Notes: a model not told the origin generated them from the letters alone. Shown: positions 1-5,800, numbered from the stretch's first letter. The stretch: DNA of 6,128 nt from Planctomycetota bacterium (GCA_022561255.1 JADFRO010000195.1:1-6128); one strand, 5' to 3'. Numbers and translations: made by a program.

Positions 1-596
1 ATTCTCGTTATCGGGCCCGAGGCGTTGCCGCTCGACGCGTCCCCGGCCGCTGCGTCATCAGCGGAAGACACGCCTTGCGGCCCAATCGGCGACGGTTTCT
101 TTATGTTACCCACAACGCCGAGCATCCCGGTCCCGACGACGCCCGATTGGACCGACTCCGCGAGGTTGGCTTTCGCAATCTGCTCAGGCGGTGCGATCGC
201 GGAAGCATCTTCCCCCTTTGTGTCGCCGCTGGGAGCGGGCGATTCATCTGCAGACCCATCCGCTTGCTCTGCCGGCTGTTCGGTGAACTCCGACATCGAC
301 TCGCGAACAGCACTGGAAGATCCGCCGGAGTCCGGCGCGATCTCCTTCGCCGTCTCGTCGACGAGATCCTCCAGCTTGCTCAACTCCGAGTCGAGGCTAG
401 CCGCATCAACCGCGGGGGGGCTTGGCGAAGCATCTGACGGCGCGGAAGCCGATGGCGGAGGTGCTTCGCCCAGTTCCACCGCGAGATCGGCCGCCAAGGC
501 GGCCGCCTGGGCCAGCGCAGCCTCGAGGTCGCTGGTGGCGGACGACTTGGCGCCGCTGGCCGAACCGGCGCGGTCTTGATCGCTTTGGTCAGACAT
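1..596 (-). CDS. Partial hypothetical protein, N-terminal acidic Ala/Ser/Pro-rich disordered segment
   Basis: I do not recognise this gene. The reverse strand is open from an ATG at 596-594 to base 1 (198 codons plus two bases), so the C-terminal part lies outside the window. The protein starts MSDQSDQDRAGSASG and is dominated by Ala, Ser, Pro, Asp, Glu and Gly, as expected for a disordered region. Two stretches look helical: about residues 22-44 (SDLEAALAQAAALAADLAVE) and 66-86 (ASLDSELSKLEDLVDETAKE). There is no signal peptide and no convincing membrane segment; residues 147-165 are only mildly hydrophobic and Gly-rich. A 7-base C run at codons 59-61 (bases 414-420) stays in frame. An opposite-strand reading frame covers 25-579 but looks like an antisense shadow of a biased composition. 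The Shine-Dalgarno is weak (GGGCGAG directly before ATG), and an in-frame GTG lies three codons upstream. It is divergent from rsmE. The functional domain is probably in the missing part. Confidence 0.6.
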   Translation of the reverse strand, partial: MSDQSDQDRAGSASGAKSSATSDLEAALAQAAALAADLAVELGEAPPPSASAPSDASPSPPAVDAASLDSELSKLEDLVDETAKEIAPDSGGSSSAVRESMSEFTEQPAEQADGSADESPAPSGDTKGEDASAIAPPEQIAKANLAESVQSGVVGTGMLGVVGNIKKPSPIGPQGVSSADDAAAGDASSGNASGPITR

Positions 597-629
597 CTCG
601 CCCACTCGGGGATAGAATCGAGTTCGGCG

Positions 630-641
630 GTGCCCGGGCAC
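630..641. repeat. 12-bp perfect palindrome in the divergent intergenic region
   Basis: GTGCCCGGGCAC reads the same on both strands. It lies between the minus-strand gene starting at 596 and rsmE starting at 737, 34 bases upstream of the former start codon. Its place in a divergent control region suits a dimeric regulator site, but short GC palindromes also arise by chance in GC-rich DNA. No second copy was seen in the window. Confidence 0.3.
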
Positions 642-701
642 ACTCGTCGCCCGCATGGCCCGCATCGTCCCTTATCGGTCCTACGCACGTTTCAGGTGAG
701 G

Positions 702-729
702 TTGCCGGGATCAAATGATCGTGGATAAT
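702..729 (+). promoter_or_regulatory. Putative sigma70-type promoter of rsmE
   Basis: TTGCCG at 702-707 (4 of 6 matches to TTGACA) is followed after 16 bases by GATAAT at 724-729 (5 of 6 matches to TATAAT). Transcription would be expected to begin about 7 bases after the -10 box, at 736-737, which is the first base of the rsmE ATG. The resulting mRNA would have almost no leader, which agrees with the lack of a clear Shine-Dalgarno before rsmE. Confidence 0.45.
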
Positions 730-736
730 CCCTTCC

Positions 737-1486
737 ATGAACTCGATTCGCCTCTTTTGCCCAAATCTGGCCGTTGGGACGAGCACGGTCTCGGAAGATG
801 AAGCCCATCACGCCGCAGTTGTCCTTCGGGCGCGCGACGGTGCTGCGGTAACGCTCTTTGATGGCGCGGGCGGCGAAGCCGCGGGCACGATCGTGCACAT
901 TAGTAAGCGTGGGCTGCGCGTCGAGGTGGCTCGCGTCGACCAACGTCCGTTCGACGCGGCATACAGAATCACGCTGGCCGTGGCGATGGGAAAGGCCCAC
1001 CGGCAAGGCTATCTCATCGAGAAATGCACGGAGCTAGGCGTCGCGGAGATTTGGCCCATCTACGCCGAGCGCAGCGTCGCGCGCCCGAGAGCCTCCGCCG
1101 TCGGCAAATGGACCCGGCGCGCGGTCGAGGCTGCGAAGCAATCCCGCAGCGCATGGGTTCCGACCATCGCCCCACCACAGGAATTCGGCGTTTCTCTCCA
1201 ACGCGCCAAGGAGTTCGACGCTTGCTGCGTCACCGACGTGGATGCTTCACTGCCACCGTTCAGTTCCTTCCTTGCGAAACAGGCTATCGGCGGTCGCCTT
1301 CTCGTATGGGGGGGACCGGAGGGCGGGTGGTCAGAGTCGGAACGACAAGCCGCATCCGGCGCAGGGGCAATCCGCGCACGCCTCGCAACTACCGTTCTTC
1401 GCACGGAGACGGCAGCCGTCGCCGTCTGCGCAGCAGCCGCGCTGACGGTACAAGCTGAATCGTGCTCACCGAACGAACAGAAATGA
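737..1486 (+). CDS. rsmE: 16S rRNA (uracil-1498-N3)-methyltransferase RsmE
   Basis: This is the SPOUT-fold enzyme that methylates N3 of U1498 in helix 44 of 16S rRNA, using S-adenosylmethionine in the cytoplasm. The 249-residue length is normal for the family. The N-terminal PUA-like part shows the typical pattern around residues 21-42 (DEAHHAAVVLRARDG, then LFDG). The catalytic domain shows IEKCTELGV at 94-102, RAVEAAKQSRSAWVPTI at 128-144, the SAM-binding knot loop GGPEGGWSESE at 192-202, and LRTETAAVAV at 221-230. The last motif is usually preceded by Leu-Gly; here it is Leu-Ala (216-217), a mild deviation. The ATG at 737 gives MNSIRLFCPNL, a good family N-terminus. There is no strong Shine-Dalgarno (only GTGGA, 11 bases away), while a promoter-like pair ends 7 bases before the start. 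The next gene begins 107 bases downstream, so co-transcription is uncertain. Identification is secure. Confidence 0.95.
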   Translation: MNSIRLFCPNLAVGTSTVSEDEAHHAAVVLRARDGAAVTLFDGAGGEAAGTIVHISKRGLRVEVARVDQRPFDAAYRITLAVAMGKAHRQGYLIEKCTELGVAEIWPIYAERSVARPRASAVGKWTRRAVEAAKQSRSAWVPTIAPPQEFGVSLQRAKEFDACCVTDVDASLPPFSSFLAKQAIGGRLLVWGGPEGGWSESERQAASGAGAIRARLATTVLRTETAAVAVCAAAALTVQAESCSPNEQK

Positions 1487-1581
1487 CCCGTTTGAGGTAA
1501 CGAGCCCGGGCGCGATCGGGCCCAAGTTGCGACGTATTCGGGAGCCAGTTCCGCTGTACCTGCGTTGCGGTTGGTTTTCGA

Positions 1582-1587
1582 TACAAT
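1582..1587 (+). promoter_or_regulatory. Putative -10 box just before the tandem PTPS gene
   Basis: TACAAT (5 of 6 matches to TATAAT) ends 6 bases before the ATG at 1594, so transcription would start on or beside the start codon. No good -35 element exists at 15-19 bases upstream; TTGCGG at 1565-1570 is only 11 bases away. The 20 bases before the ATG contain no Shine-Dalgarno. The 8-bp palindrome TGACGTCA at 1587-1594 overlaps the box and the start codon. Confidence 0.3.
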
Positions 1588-1593
1588 GACGTC

Positions 1594-2379
1594 ATGCGAC
1601 TGATGCGCGAGATTCGATGCTTCGCGACGGATGGTAACGCGACCTGCCAGAACTCATGGGCGGGATCGAGCGAGCGCGACGCAGTCGCTCCGTTCTGGGT
1701 ACTGCGAGCCGTGATCGACGGGCCGGTCGCCCCGCAAACCGGTTATCTCTGCGACATCAAAGAGATCGACGCCGTGCTTCGAACCGAGGTGCTACCGCAG
1801 TTGGTCGCCGAGAAATCGGCGGAACTCGGCCTGGCCGCGCTCGCCTCGCGTCTTGTGGGTGCCGCGTCCACGGCGGCGGCTCAACTTCCATCGCCCACGA
1901 AACTGCTTTCGTTGGAGCTGTCACTATCCCCCTACACGAAACTGGCCATTTCAACCGGAGCCCTGCAGATGATCGAACTTACGCACGCGTACGAGTTTTC
2001 GGCCGCCCATCGCTTGTCGTGTAAGGATCTGAGCGACGAAGAAAATCGACGTATTTTCGGCAAATGCAGCAATCCCAACGGTCACGGGCACAACTACGTG
2101 CTCGAGGTGACCGTCACCGGCCCGCTCGATGAGGCGACCGGAACGGTCACCGATCTTGGGCATCTGGATCGCATCGTCCGTGAGCTTGTGGTGGAACCCT
2201 TCGACCACAAGCATCTCAACGTCGAGCTCGCCGAGTTCGCCACCCTCAACCCCACAGTCGAGAACATCGCCCTGGTTGTTTGGAACCGTCTCGTGGACGC
2301 ATTGGATCGTTGCCGACTGGCGAAAGTGCGCGTCTGGGAGACGCCCAAGACCTACGCCGAGTACTCCGGTAGCGGCTAA
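1594..2379 (+). CDS. Tandem 6-pyruvoyl-tetrahydropterin synthase / QueD-family protein, first copy degenerate
   Basis: This 261-residue COG0720 protein has two copies of a fold that usually forms a protein of about 120-145 residues. The C-terminal copy (126-261) looks active. Zinc ligands are H139 (FSAAHRL) and H164/H166 (NGHGHNY). The catalytic Cys is C158, followed by DHKHLN at 204-209, PTVEN at 220-224 and the substrate-anchoring E249 in VRVWETPK. Cys and HGH are separated by five residues, as in 6-pyruvoyl-tetrahydropterin synthases, whereas classical QueD has three. The product could be 6-pyruvoyl-tetrahydropterin or 6-carboxy-tetrahydropterin (queuosine precursor); no other pterin or queuosine gene is nearby to decide. 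The N-terminal copy (about 1-125) keeps the pattern VLRAVIDGP..TG..DIKEID but has no histidine at all, so it cannot bind zinc this way; a structural role is inferred. A second ATG lies at residue 4. An internal ATG at residue 126 has its own ribosome site. Confidence 0.88.
   Translation: MRLMREIRCFATDGNATCQNSWAGSSERDAVAPFWVLRAVIDGPVAPQTGYLCDIKEIDAVLRTEVLPQLVAEKSAELGLAALASRLVGAASTAAAQLPSPTKLLSLELSLSPYTKLAISTGALQMIELTHAYEFSAAHRLSCKDLSDEENRRIFGKCSNPNGHGHNYVLEVTVTGPLDEATGTVTDLGHLDRIVRELVVEPFDHKHLNVELAEFATLNPTVENIALVVWNRLVDALDRCRLAKVRVWETPKTYAEYSGSG
1957..1971 (+). promoter_or_regulatory. Internal ribosome site and ATG at the start of the active PTPS domain
   Basis: GGAG at 1957-1960 sits 8 bases before an in-frame ATG at 1969-1971. 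Translation from here would yield a 136-residue protein beginning MIELTHAYEFSAAHRL, which is exactly a stand-alone PTPS/QueD domain with all catalytic residues. The annotated upstream start at 1594 has no visible Shine-Dalgarno. The internal site could therefore produce a second, short isoform, or could be a leftover from the domain fusion. Function is inferred from position only. Confidence 0.35.
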
Positions 2380-2390
2380 CCGGAAGCGGC
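2366..2390 (+). repeat. Short direct repeat flanking the stop codon of the PTPS gene
   Basis: CCGGTAGCGGC (2366-2376) and CCGGAAGCGGC (2380-2390) match at 10 of 11 positions, with period 14. The three bases between them are the TAA stop codon (2377-2379). A small slippage duplication at the gene end is the simplest reading. Confidence 0.4.
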
Positions 2391-2559
2391 GACGCCCACA
2401 CAAAACCCGTCCCATAACCAACGATCGACCGCTACCGAACGAATTGTATCTTTGGGAGTAGGTTGGACGGGCTCGGCGAGAGCCCCACACCGACCAAGGT
2501 GACGGGTCGCATCGTGGACCCGAACGCGACAACCATACCAAACTGGACTCACGCGGATC

Positions 2560-2600
2560 GCGCTCCGTGTGCGGGCGTCGCTGTGCGTCGCTCGGAGCGC
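2560..2600 (+). promoter_or_regulatory. Inverted repeat in the leader of the diguanylate cyclase gene
   Basis: GCGCTCCG at 2560-2567 and CGGAGCGC at 2593-2600 are perfectly complementary over 8 bp, around a 25-base GC-rich loop, 31 bases before the GTG start at 2632. No T run follows, so an intrinsic terminator is unlikely. It could be an mRNA hairpin or protein site in the 252-base gap 2380-2631. I compared the gap with the c-di-GMP (GEMM) riboswitch core by eye and saw no match. No convincing promoter or small gene was found in this gap. Confidence 0.3.
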
Positions 2601-2631
2601 ATACGACCAACGATAGACGGGACGCCCCGAC

Positions 2632-3996
2632 GTGGACGGCAAACAACTCGAATCCGTCAGTCGAGCCTACGCGCGCCGGGTGCACCGCACGGTGGTGTTC
2701 CTCCTGGCGTTCGCCGTCCTGTCGTTCGCCGGCGCAAGCGCCCGCCTTCTTCGCGCCGAGACCGCCCGCTCCATCCAGGAACAAGCACAACTCTGCGCAG
2801 CGGCGATTATGGCTGTCGACGAGGCGGCCTACGCGGAGCGTTTCCAAGCGTTGCGGAATCGCTTCGACAACCTGGTTGCGGTCGCGGTGCTCGACCCATT
2901 CGGAAGCGTCCGCCGCGTCTATCCGGACCACACCGCGCACCGTGAGGTAGTACGGGCGGTGCTCGCCGACGCCGACGGTTCGATCCAAACGACGTCACCC
3001 ACTAGCGGAGACACGTGCAGGATAGCGTCCGGACTTGTACGCATCGGCGGAGCCTTTTCGCCCTACCAGGAGAGCTTGCTCGTTCTGATCGAACAGAATC
3101 TTCCCCGAACGAGTTGGATCGGCGCGACGGTCGTATTCGGCCTGTTCGTCGGCGCGATGGCACTGATATGCATTCGATCGCTACGCCGCTGGTTCGACCG
3201 CCAGGTCGCGGGACCGTTGGCCCTTCTTGCGTTGGGGCCTCAAGAGCTCAGGGCCAAATCCGCTCACATCCGCCGCCTGTCACGTCCGCGCTGGCGCGAG
3301 ACGGAACAGATCGCCGCACGGTTTCTTGAACTTGCCGAGTCACTAAACGAGACGGATGCCCGAAACGCACGCCTCGAACGCGAGAGCGAGCACAAGCTGC
3401 AGCGCCGTCAGCGGCAATTCGATCAACAGTTGCGCCGCGCCAAAACCAAGGCCTTGACCGATCCGCTCACCGGGCTGCGGAATCGCACGTTCCTCGAGGA
3501 AGAACTGGAGCGGCTGTTTGAAGAGGCTCGAGCCGACGGCAAGCAGCTATCAGCCGTCATGATCGACCTGGACAACTTCAAGTCCTACAACGACGCTCAC
3601 GGCCATCAGGTCGGCGACGCTTTGCTGCGCTTTGTCGGAGCGCTGTTACGCGGCTCCATCCGCCCGAGCGACCACGCCGTCCGCTACGGCGGGGACGAGT
3701 TCCTCCTTCTGCTTCCAGGGGCAAGCGAGGAGCAGGCCGCCACGATCGCCGAGCGACTCGTCAAGCTCTTCGCTCAATACACCTTCCGCCTCCGGCGCGG
3801 CGGCGGGCCGTCCCTTAGCGCAGGGGTCGCGGCGACCACGGGCACGAAGTGCAAAGATGGCTATACGCTCGTTTCCAAGGCGGATTCCGCGCTGTACGCG
3901 GCGAAAGCATCGGGCAAGAACAGGATCGCCCTGGCGTCGGACAACGAAACCTCGAAAAAGTGCGCCCAACCCCGCGCTCCCCTGCAGCGATCCTGA
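2632..3996 (+). CDS. Membrane-anchored diguanylate cyclase (GGDEF domain) with periplasmic sensor region
   Basis: The enzyme condenses two GTP into cyclic di-GMP. Of 454 residues, 20-40 form the first membrane segment and about 42-160 an unrecognised extracytoplasmic region with Cys55 and Cys129. Residues 162-183 form the second membrane segment. A HAMP-like or linker part follows (about 184-240), then a charged, probably coiled-coil helix (241-272). The GGDEF domain spans about 273-433: DPLTGLRNR at 277-285, metal-binding D312 in IDLDNFK, the signature GGDEF at 353-357, and a late SKADSALYAAKASGKNRI at 415-432. The product-inhibition I-site RxxD is present (R344, D347), exactly five residues before GGDEF, so both catalysis and feedback inhibition look intact. 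No EAL domain follows. The GTG at 2632 is the only start between the in-frame TAG at 2614 and the first membrane segment; its Shine-Dalgarno is poor. The signal sensed is unknown. Confidence 0.93.
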   Translation: MDGKQLESVSRAYARRVHRTVVFLLAFAVLSFAGASARLLRAETARSIQEQAQLCAAAIMAVDEAAYAERFQALRNRFDNLVAVAVLDPFGSVRRVYPDHTAHREVVRAVLADADGSIQTTSPTSGDTCRIASGLVRIGGAFSPYQESLLVLIEQNLPRTSWIGATVVFGLFVGAMALICIRSLRRWFDRQVAGPLALLALGPQELRAKSAHIRRLSRPRWRETEQIAARFLELAESLNETDARNARLERESEHKLQRRQRQFDQQLRRAKTKALTDPLTGLRNRTFLEEELERLFEEARADGKQLSAVMIDLDNFKSYNDAHGHQVGDALLRFVGALLRGSIRPSDHAVRYGGDEFLLLLPGASEEQAATIAERLVKLFAQYTFRLRRGGGPSLSAGVAATTGTKCKDGYTLVSKADSALYAAKASGKNRIALASDNETSKKCAQPRAPLQRS

Positions 3997-4113
3997 CGTC
4001 CAGGTCTGCCGCTCGAAGCGACCCGCCGCTGGCTCCCGGTCCGTTGAAGAACCCGCTGCGCGACGTTACGATCGACCGCCGGCAGTTGTCACGCGAAGAC
4101 CGTAATCTGAAGA

Positions 4114-4860
4114 ATGGACGAAACGGCGTTGCCAAAACCGCGATCTTTTACGGTTTTCTTCCCCTGCTACAACGAAGAAGCCAACGTGGAAAACACGACG
4201 CGGGCAGCCCTGCGCGCTTTCGAGCGCGTGTGTGACGACTTCGAGATCATCATCGTCAACGACGGAAGCTCCGACGGGACCGCTGAAATCGCCGACCGAC
4301 TCGCTCGCGAGGATTCGCGCGTTCGGGCCGTCCACAACAACCCCAATCTCGGATACGGCGGTGCGCTGCAGCGTGGGTTTCGCGAGGCGCGCAAGGAGTG
4401 GATCTTCTACACCGACGGGGACGGCCAGTTCGACTTCGAGGAAGTCGACAAGCTCCTCCCACTTCTGGACGACTACGACATCGCCAGCGCCTACCGCCTC
4501 AATCGTAGCGACTCACTGATGCGAAAGCTCAATGCGTTCGGCTGGAGCTGCCTGGTCAACGCCGTGTTTCGCCTGCGACTCCGCGACATCGACTGCGCGT
4601 TCAAGATCTTCCCCAAGAAGCTCTTCGACGAAATCGAGATGAAGTCAACCGGCGCACTGATCGACACGGAAATCCTTGCACGAGCCAAACAACTTGGCTA
4701 CACGATCGGACAGGTCGGCGTACACCACTATCCGCGTACCGCGGGGGAACAGTCGGGGGCCAACCTGAGCGTCATCGTTCGAGCCTTTAAGGAACTGTTT
4801 CTGCTACGCCGCGACATCCGATCCACAAAGAGCCGCACCCGAAAAACGAACGCTGGGTAA
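4114..4860 (+). CDS. Family 2 glycosyltransferase, dolichol/polyprenyl-phosphate sugar transferase type
   Basis: A GT-A fold enzyme of 248 residues that probably moves a sugar from a nucleotide sugar to a polyprenyl phosphate or related acceptor at the inner face of the membrane. Visible motifs are FFPCYNEEANV at 15-25, IIIVNDGSSDGTAEIA at 45-60, LGYGGALQRGF at 79-89, and the metal-binding TDGDGQFD at 100-107 (Asp101 and Asp103). Further on are RDIDCAFKIFP at 157-167 and VHHYPRTAGEQSGAN at 203-217, typical of DPM1-like bacterial members. No C-terminal membrane helices or GtrA-like domain follow; the protein ends in a basic tail. Donor and acceptor cannot be told from sequence. The ATG at 4114 has only a weak TGAAGA before it; TAATCT at 4103-4108 could be a -10 box. 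It lies 117 bases after the cyclase gene and 115 before the lipoprotein gene. I saw nothing else in the 117-base gap. Confidence 0.9.
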   Translation: MDETALPKPRSFTVFFPCYNEEANVENTTRAALRAFERVCDDFEIIIVNDGSSDGTAEIADRLAREDSRVRAVHNNPNLGYGGALQRGFREARKEWIFYTDGDGQFDFEEVDKLLPLLDDYDIASAYRLNRSDSLMRKLNAFGWSCLVNAVFRLRLRDIDCAFKIFPKKLFDEIEMKSTGALIDTEILARAKQLGYTIGQVGVHHYPRTAGEQSGANLSVIVRAFKELFLLRRDIRSTKSRTRKTNAG

Positions 4861-4885
4861 GTCCTTGCATCACGCGGCGTTCGCT

Positions 4886-4932
4886 TGTAACGTCCCGCCG
4901 GATGGGTGGGCGCCGCGCCTTCCGACGTTACA
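4886..4932. repeat. 9-bp perfect inverted repeat between glycosyltransferase and lipoprotein genes
   Basis: TGTAACGTC at 4886-4894 is the exact reverse complement of GACGTTACA at 4924-4932, with a 29-base GC-rich spacer. It begins 25 bases after the stop of the glycosyltransferase gene and ends 43 bases before the lipoprotein ATG. Without a T run it is not a typical intrinsic terminator. Paired operator half-sites about 38 bases apart, or a long mRNA stem, are alternatives. Confidence 0.4.
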
Positions 4933-4963
4933 CACAAGACGATGAGAAGGCCGCTTGAAGTAC

Positions 4964-4969
4964 GGAGAG
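4964..4969 (+). promoter_or_regulatory. Shine-Dalgarno fixing the lipoprotein start
   Basis: GGAGAG lies 6 bases before the ATG at 4976. It favours this start over the longer in-frame TTG at 4955, which has no ribosome site and would put seven polar residues in front of the signal peptide. Confidence 0.75.
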
Positions 4970-4975
4970 CATGAG

Positions 4976-5791
4976 ATGAAACCGTTTTCAAACACGATAG
5001 GTTGGTTCGCCTTTGTAGCCCTCGTGGGCGTCGGTGGCTGTGGAGGCGGCTTTGGCAACGGCAGTACCGGCCTAACGCCCGAACAGCAGGCGGCTGTCGA
5101 TTCCGTCGTCGAGCAAATCGAAGCATCGGCTCGAGCGCTGGCAAGTCTGACTGACGGATTCAGCGGAATCGATGATGAGACAGACCAAGAGTTCGGCGAG
5201 TGCCCGGTAGTCACGGCCTCCTTCGCCGACGGTGTCACGAGCCTAACGCTCGATTTCCCGGACGACTGTGTCAACGACTACTTCGGCGATACCCCTCTTT
5301 CGGGTAGCGTGTCTTTGACCTTCGACGTATCCTCCCGCGCCTACGACGTCACCTTCAACGATCTAAGTACGGGTGACGAAACGGTGACCGGTACGCTTGG
5401 TCTCGAACTGACGCGCGAGGGTCTTCGCCTGACTCTCGTCGGCAACATGAATATTTCGACGACGGGTGTGGGCACGGTCGTCGGCACGTTAAGCCTGCGC
5501 TTCGACGTAAGCGCCGGTACGATTACCATCGTGGACGGGAGTCTGACGCTCACCGACGAGGACGGCGTTTCCCAGGCCGTCACCGTCACCGACCTGCTGT
5601 TTCGACCGCGCGACAACCTTAACTTCATTCCGGAGGCGGGGACGATCACGTTCCAGATCGCCGACATCGGACTCGGCTTGGGCACGCAAACGGTAACGAT
5701 CACATTCGACGATCAATCGCCCGTCGACGGGACCGTCGACGTGACGATCGGCGGGGTCACCACCGAGTACCAGCTTCCCAACATCGGGTAG
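4976..5791 (+). CDS. Secreted beta-rich lipoprotein, function unknown
   Basis: I do not recognise the family. The 271-residue product begins MKPFSNTIGWFAFVALVGVGGC, a signal peptide with a lipobox-like VGGC, so Cys22 would be lipidated and the protein anchored in the envelope. A Gly-rich linker (23-32) and a helix (about 34-58, TPEQQAAVDSVVEQIEASAR) follow. The rest is alternating polar and hydrophobic beta strands, rich in Thr, Val, Gly and Asp, with few Lys. Similar strand starts occur at G110 (GSVSLTFDVSS), G139 (GTLGLELTREG) and G170 (GTLSLRFDVSA), about 30 residues apart, with later ones at G222 and G252. The first and third match at 7 of 11 positions. Cys76 and Cys98 could form a disulfide. 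The ATG at 4976 is chosen for its strong ribosome site. The glycosyltransferase gene is upstream; a large hairpin follows 10 bases after the stop. A surface or adhesion role is only a guess. Confidence 0.8.
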   Translation: MKPFSNTIGWFAFVALVGVGGCGGGFGNGSTGLTPEQQAAVDSVVEQIEASARALASLTDGFSGIDDETDQEFGECPVVTASFADGVTSLTLDFPDDCVNDYFGDTPLSGSVSLTFDVSSRAYDVTFNDLSTGDETVTGTLGLELTREGLRLTLVGNMNISTTGVGTVVGTLSLRFDVSAGTITIVDGSLTLTDEDGVSQAVTVTDLLFRPRDNLNFIPEAGTITFQIADIGLGLGTQTVTITFDDQSPVDGTVDVTIGGVTTEYQLPNIG

Positions 5792-5800
5792 TCGCGTCGT

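Noticed and set aside
25..579. Forward 184-codon frame at the left edge
   Set aside because: It lies antisense to an open reverse frame with a more protein-like composition, has no clear ribosome site, and its Ser/Ala/Pro-rich product fits a shadow of biased DNA.
1504..1523. GC-rich hairpin (GCCCG...CGGGC) after rsmE as a terminator
   Set aside because: The stem is only 5 bp with an 8-base loop and no T run follows, so it is too weak to call.
2463..2945. Forward 160-codon frame from a TTG with GGGAG upstream
   Set aside because: Most of it overlaps the cyclase gene in another frame, including its first membrane segment, and the product is Arg/Pro-rich as expected for a shadow frame.
1951..2988. 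Reverse-strand 345-codon frame across the PTPS gene, the gap and the cyclase start
   Set aside because: It is antisense to two domains with recognisable catalytic motifs, and its product shows no recognisable family. Long antisense frames are common in GC-rich genes.
3849..4235. Forward 128-codon frame bridging the cyclase and glycosyltransferase genes
   Set aside because: It overlaps conserved ends of both genes in other frames, and its product resembles neither a known family nor a structured protein.
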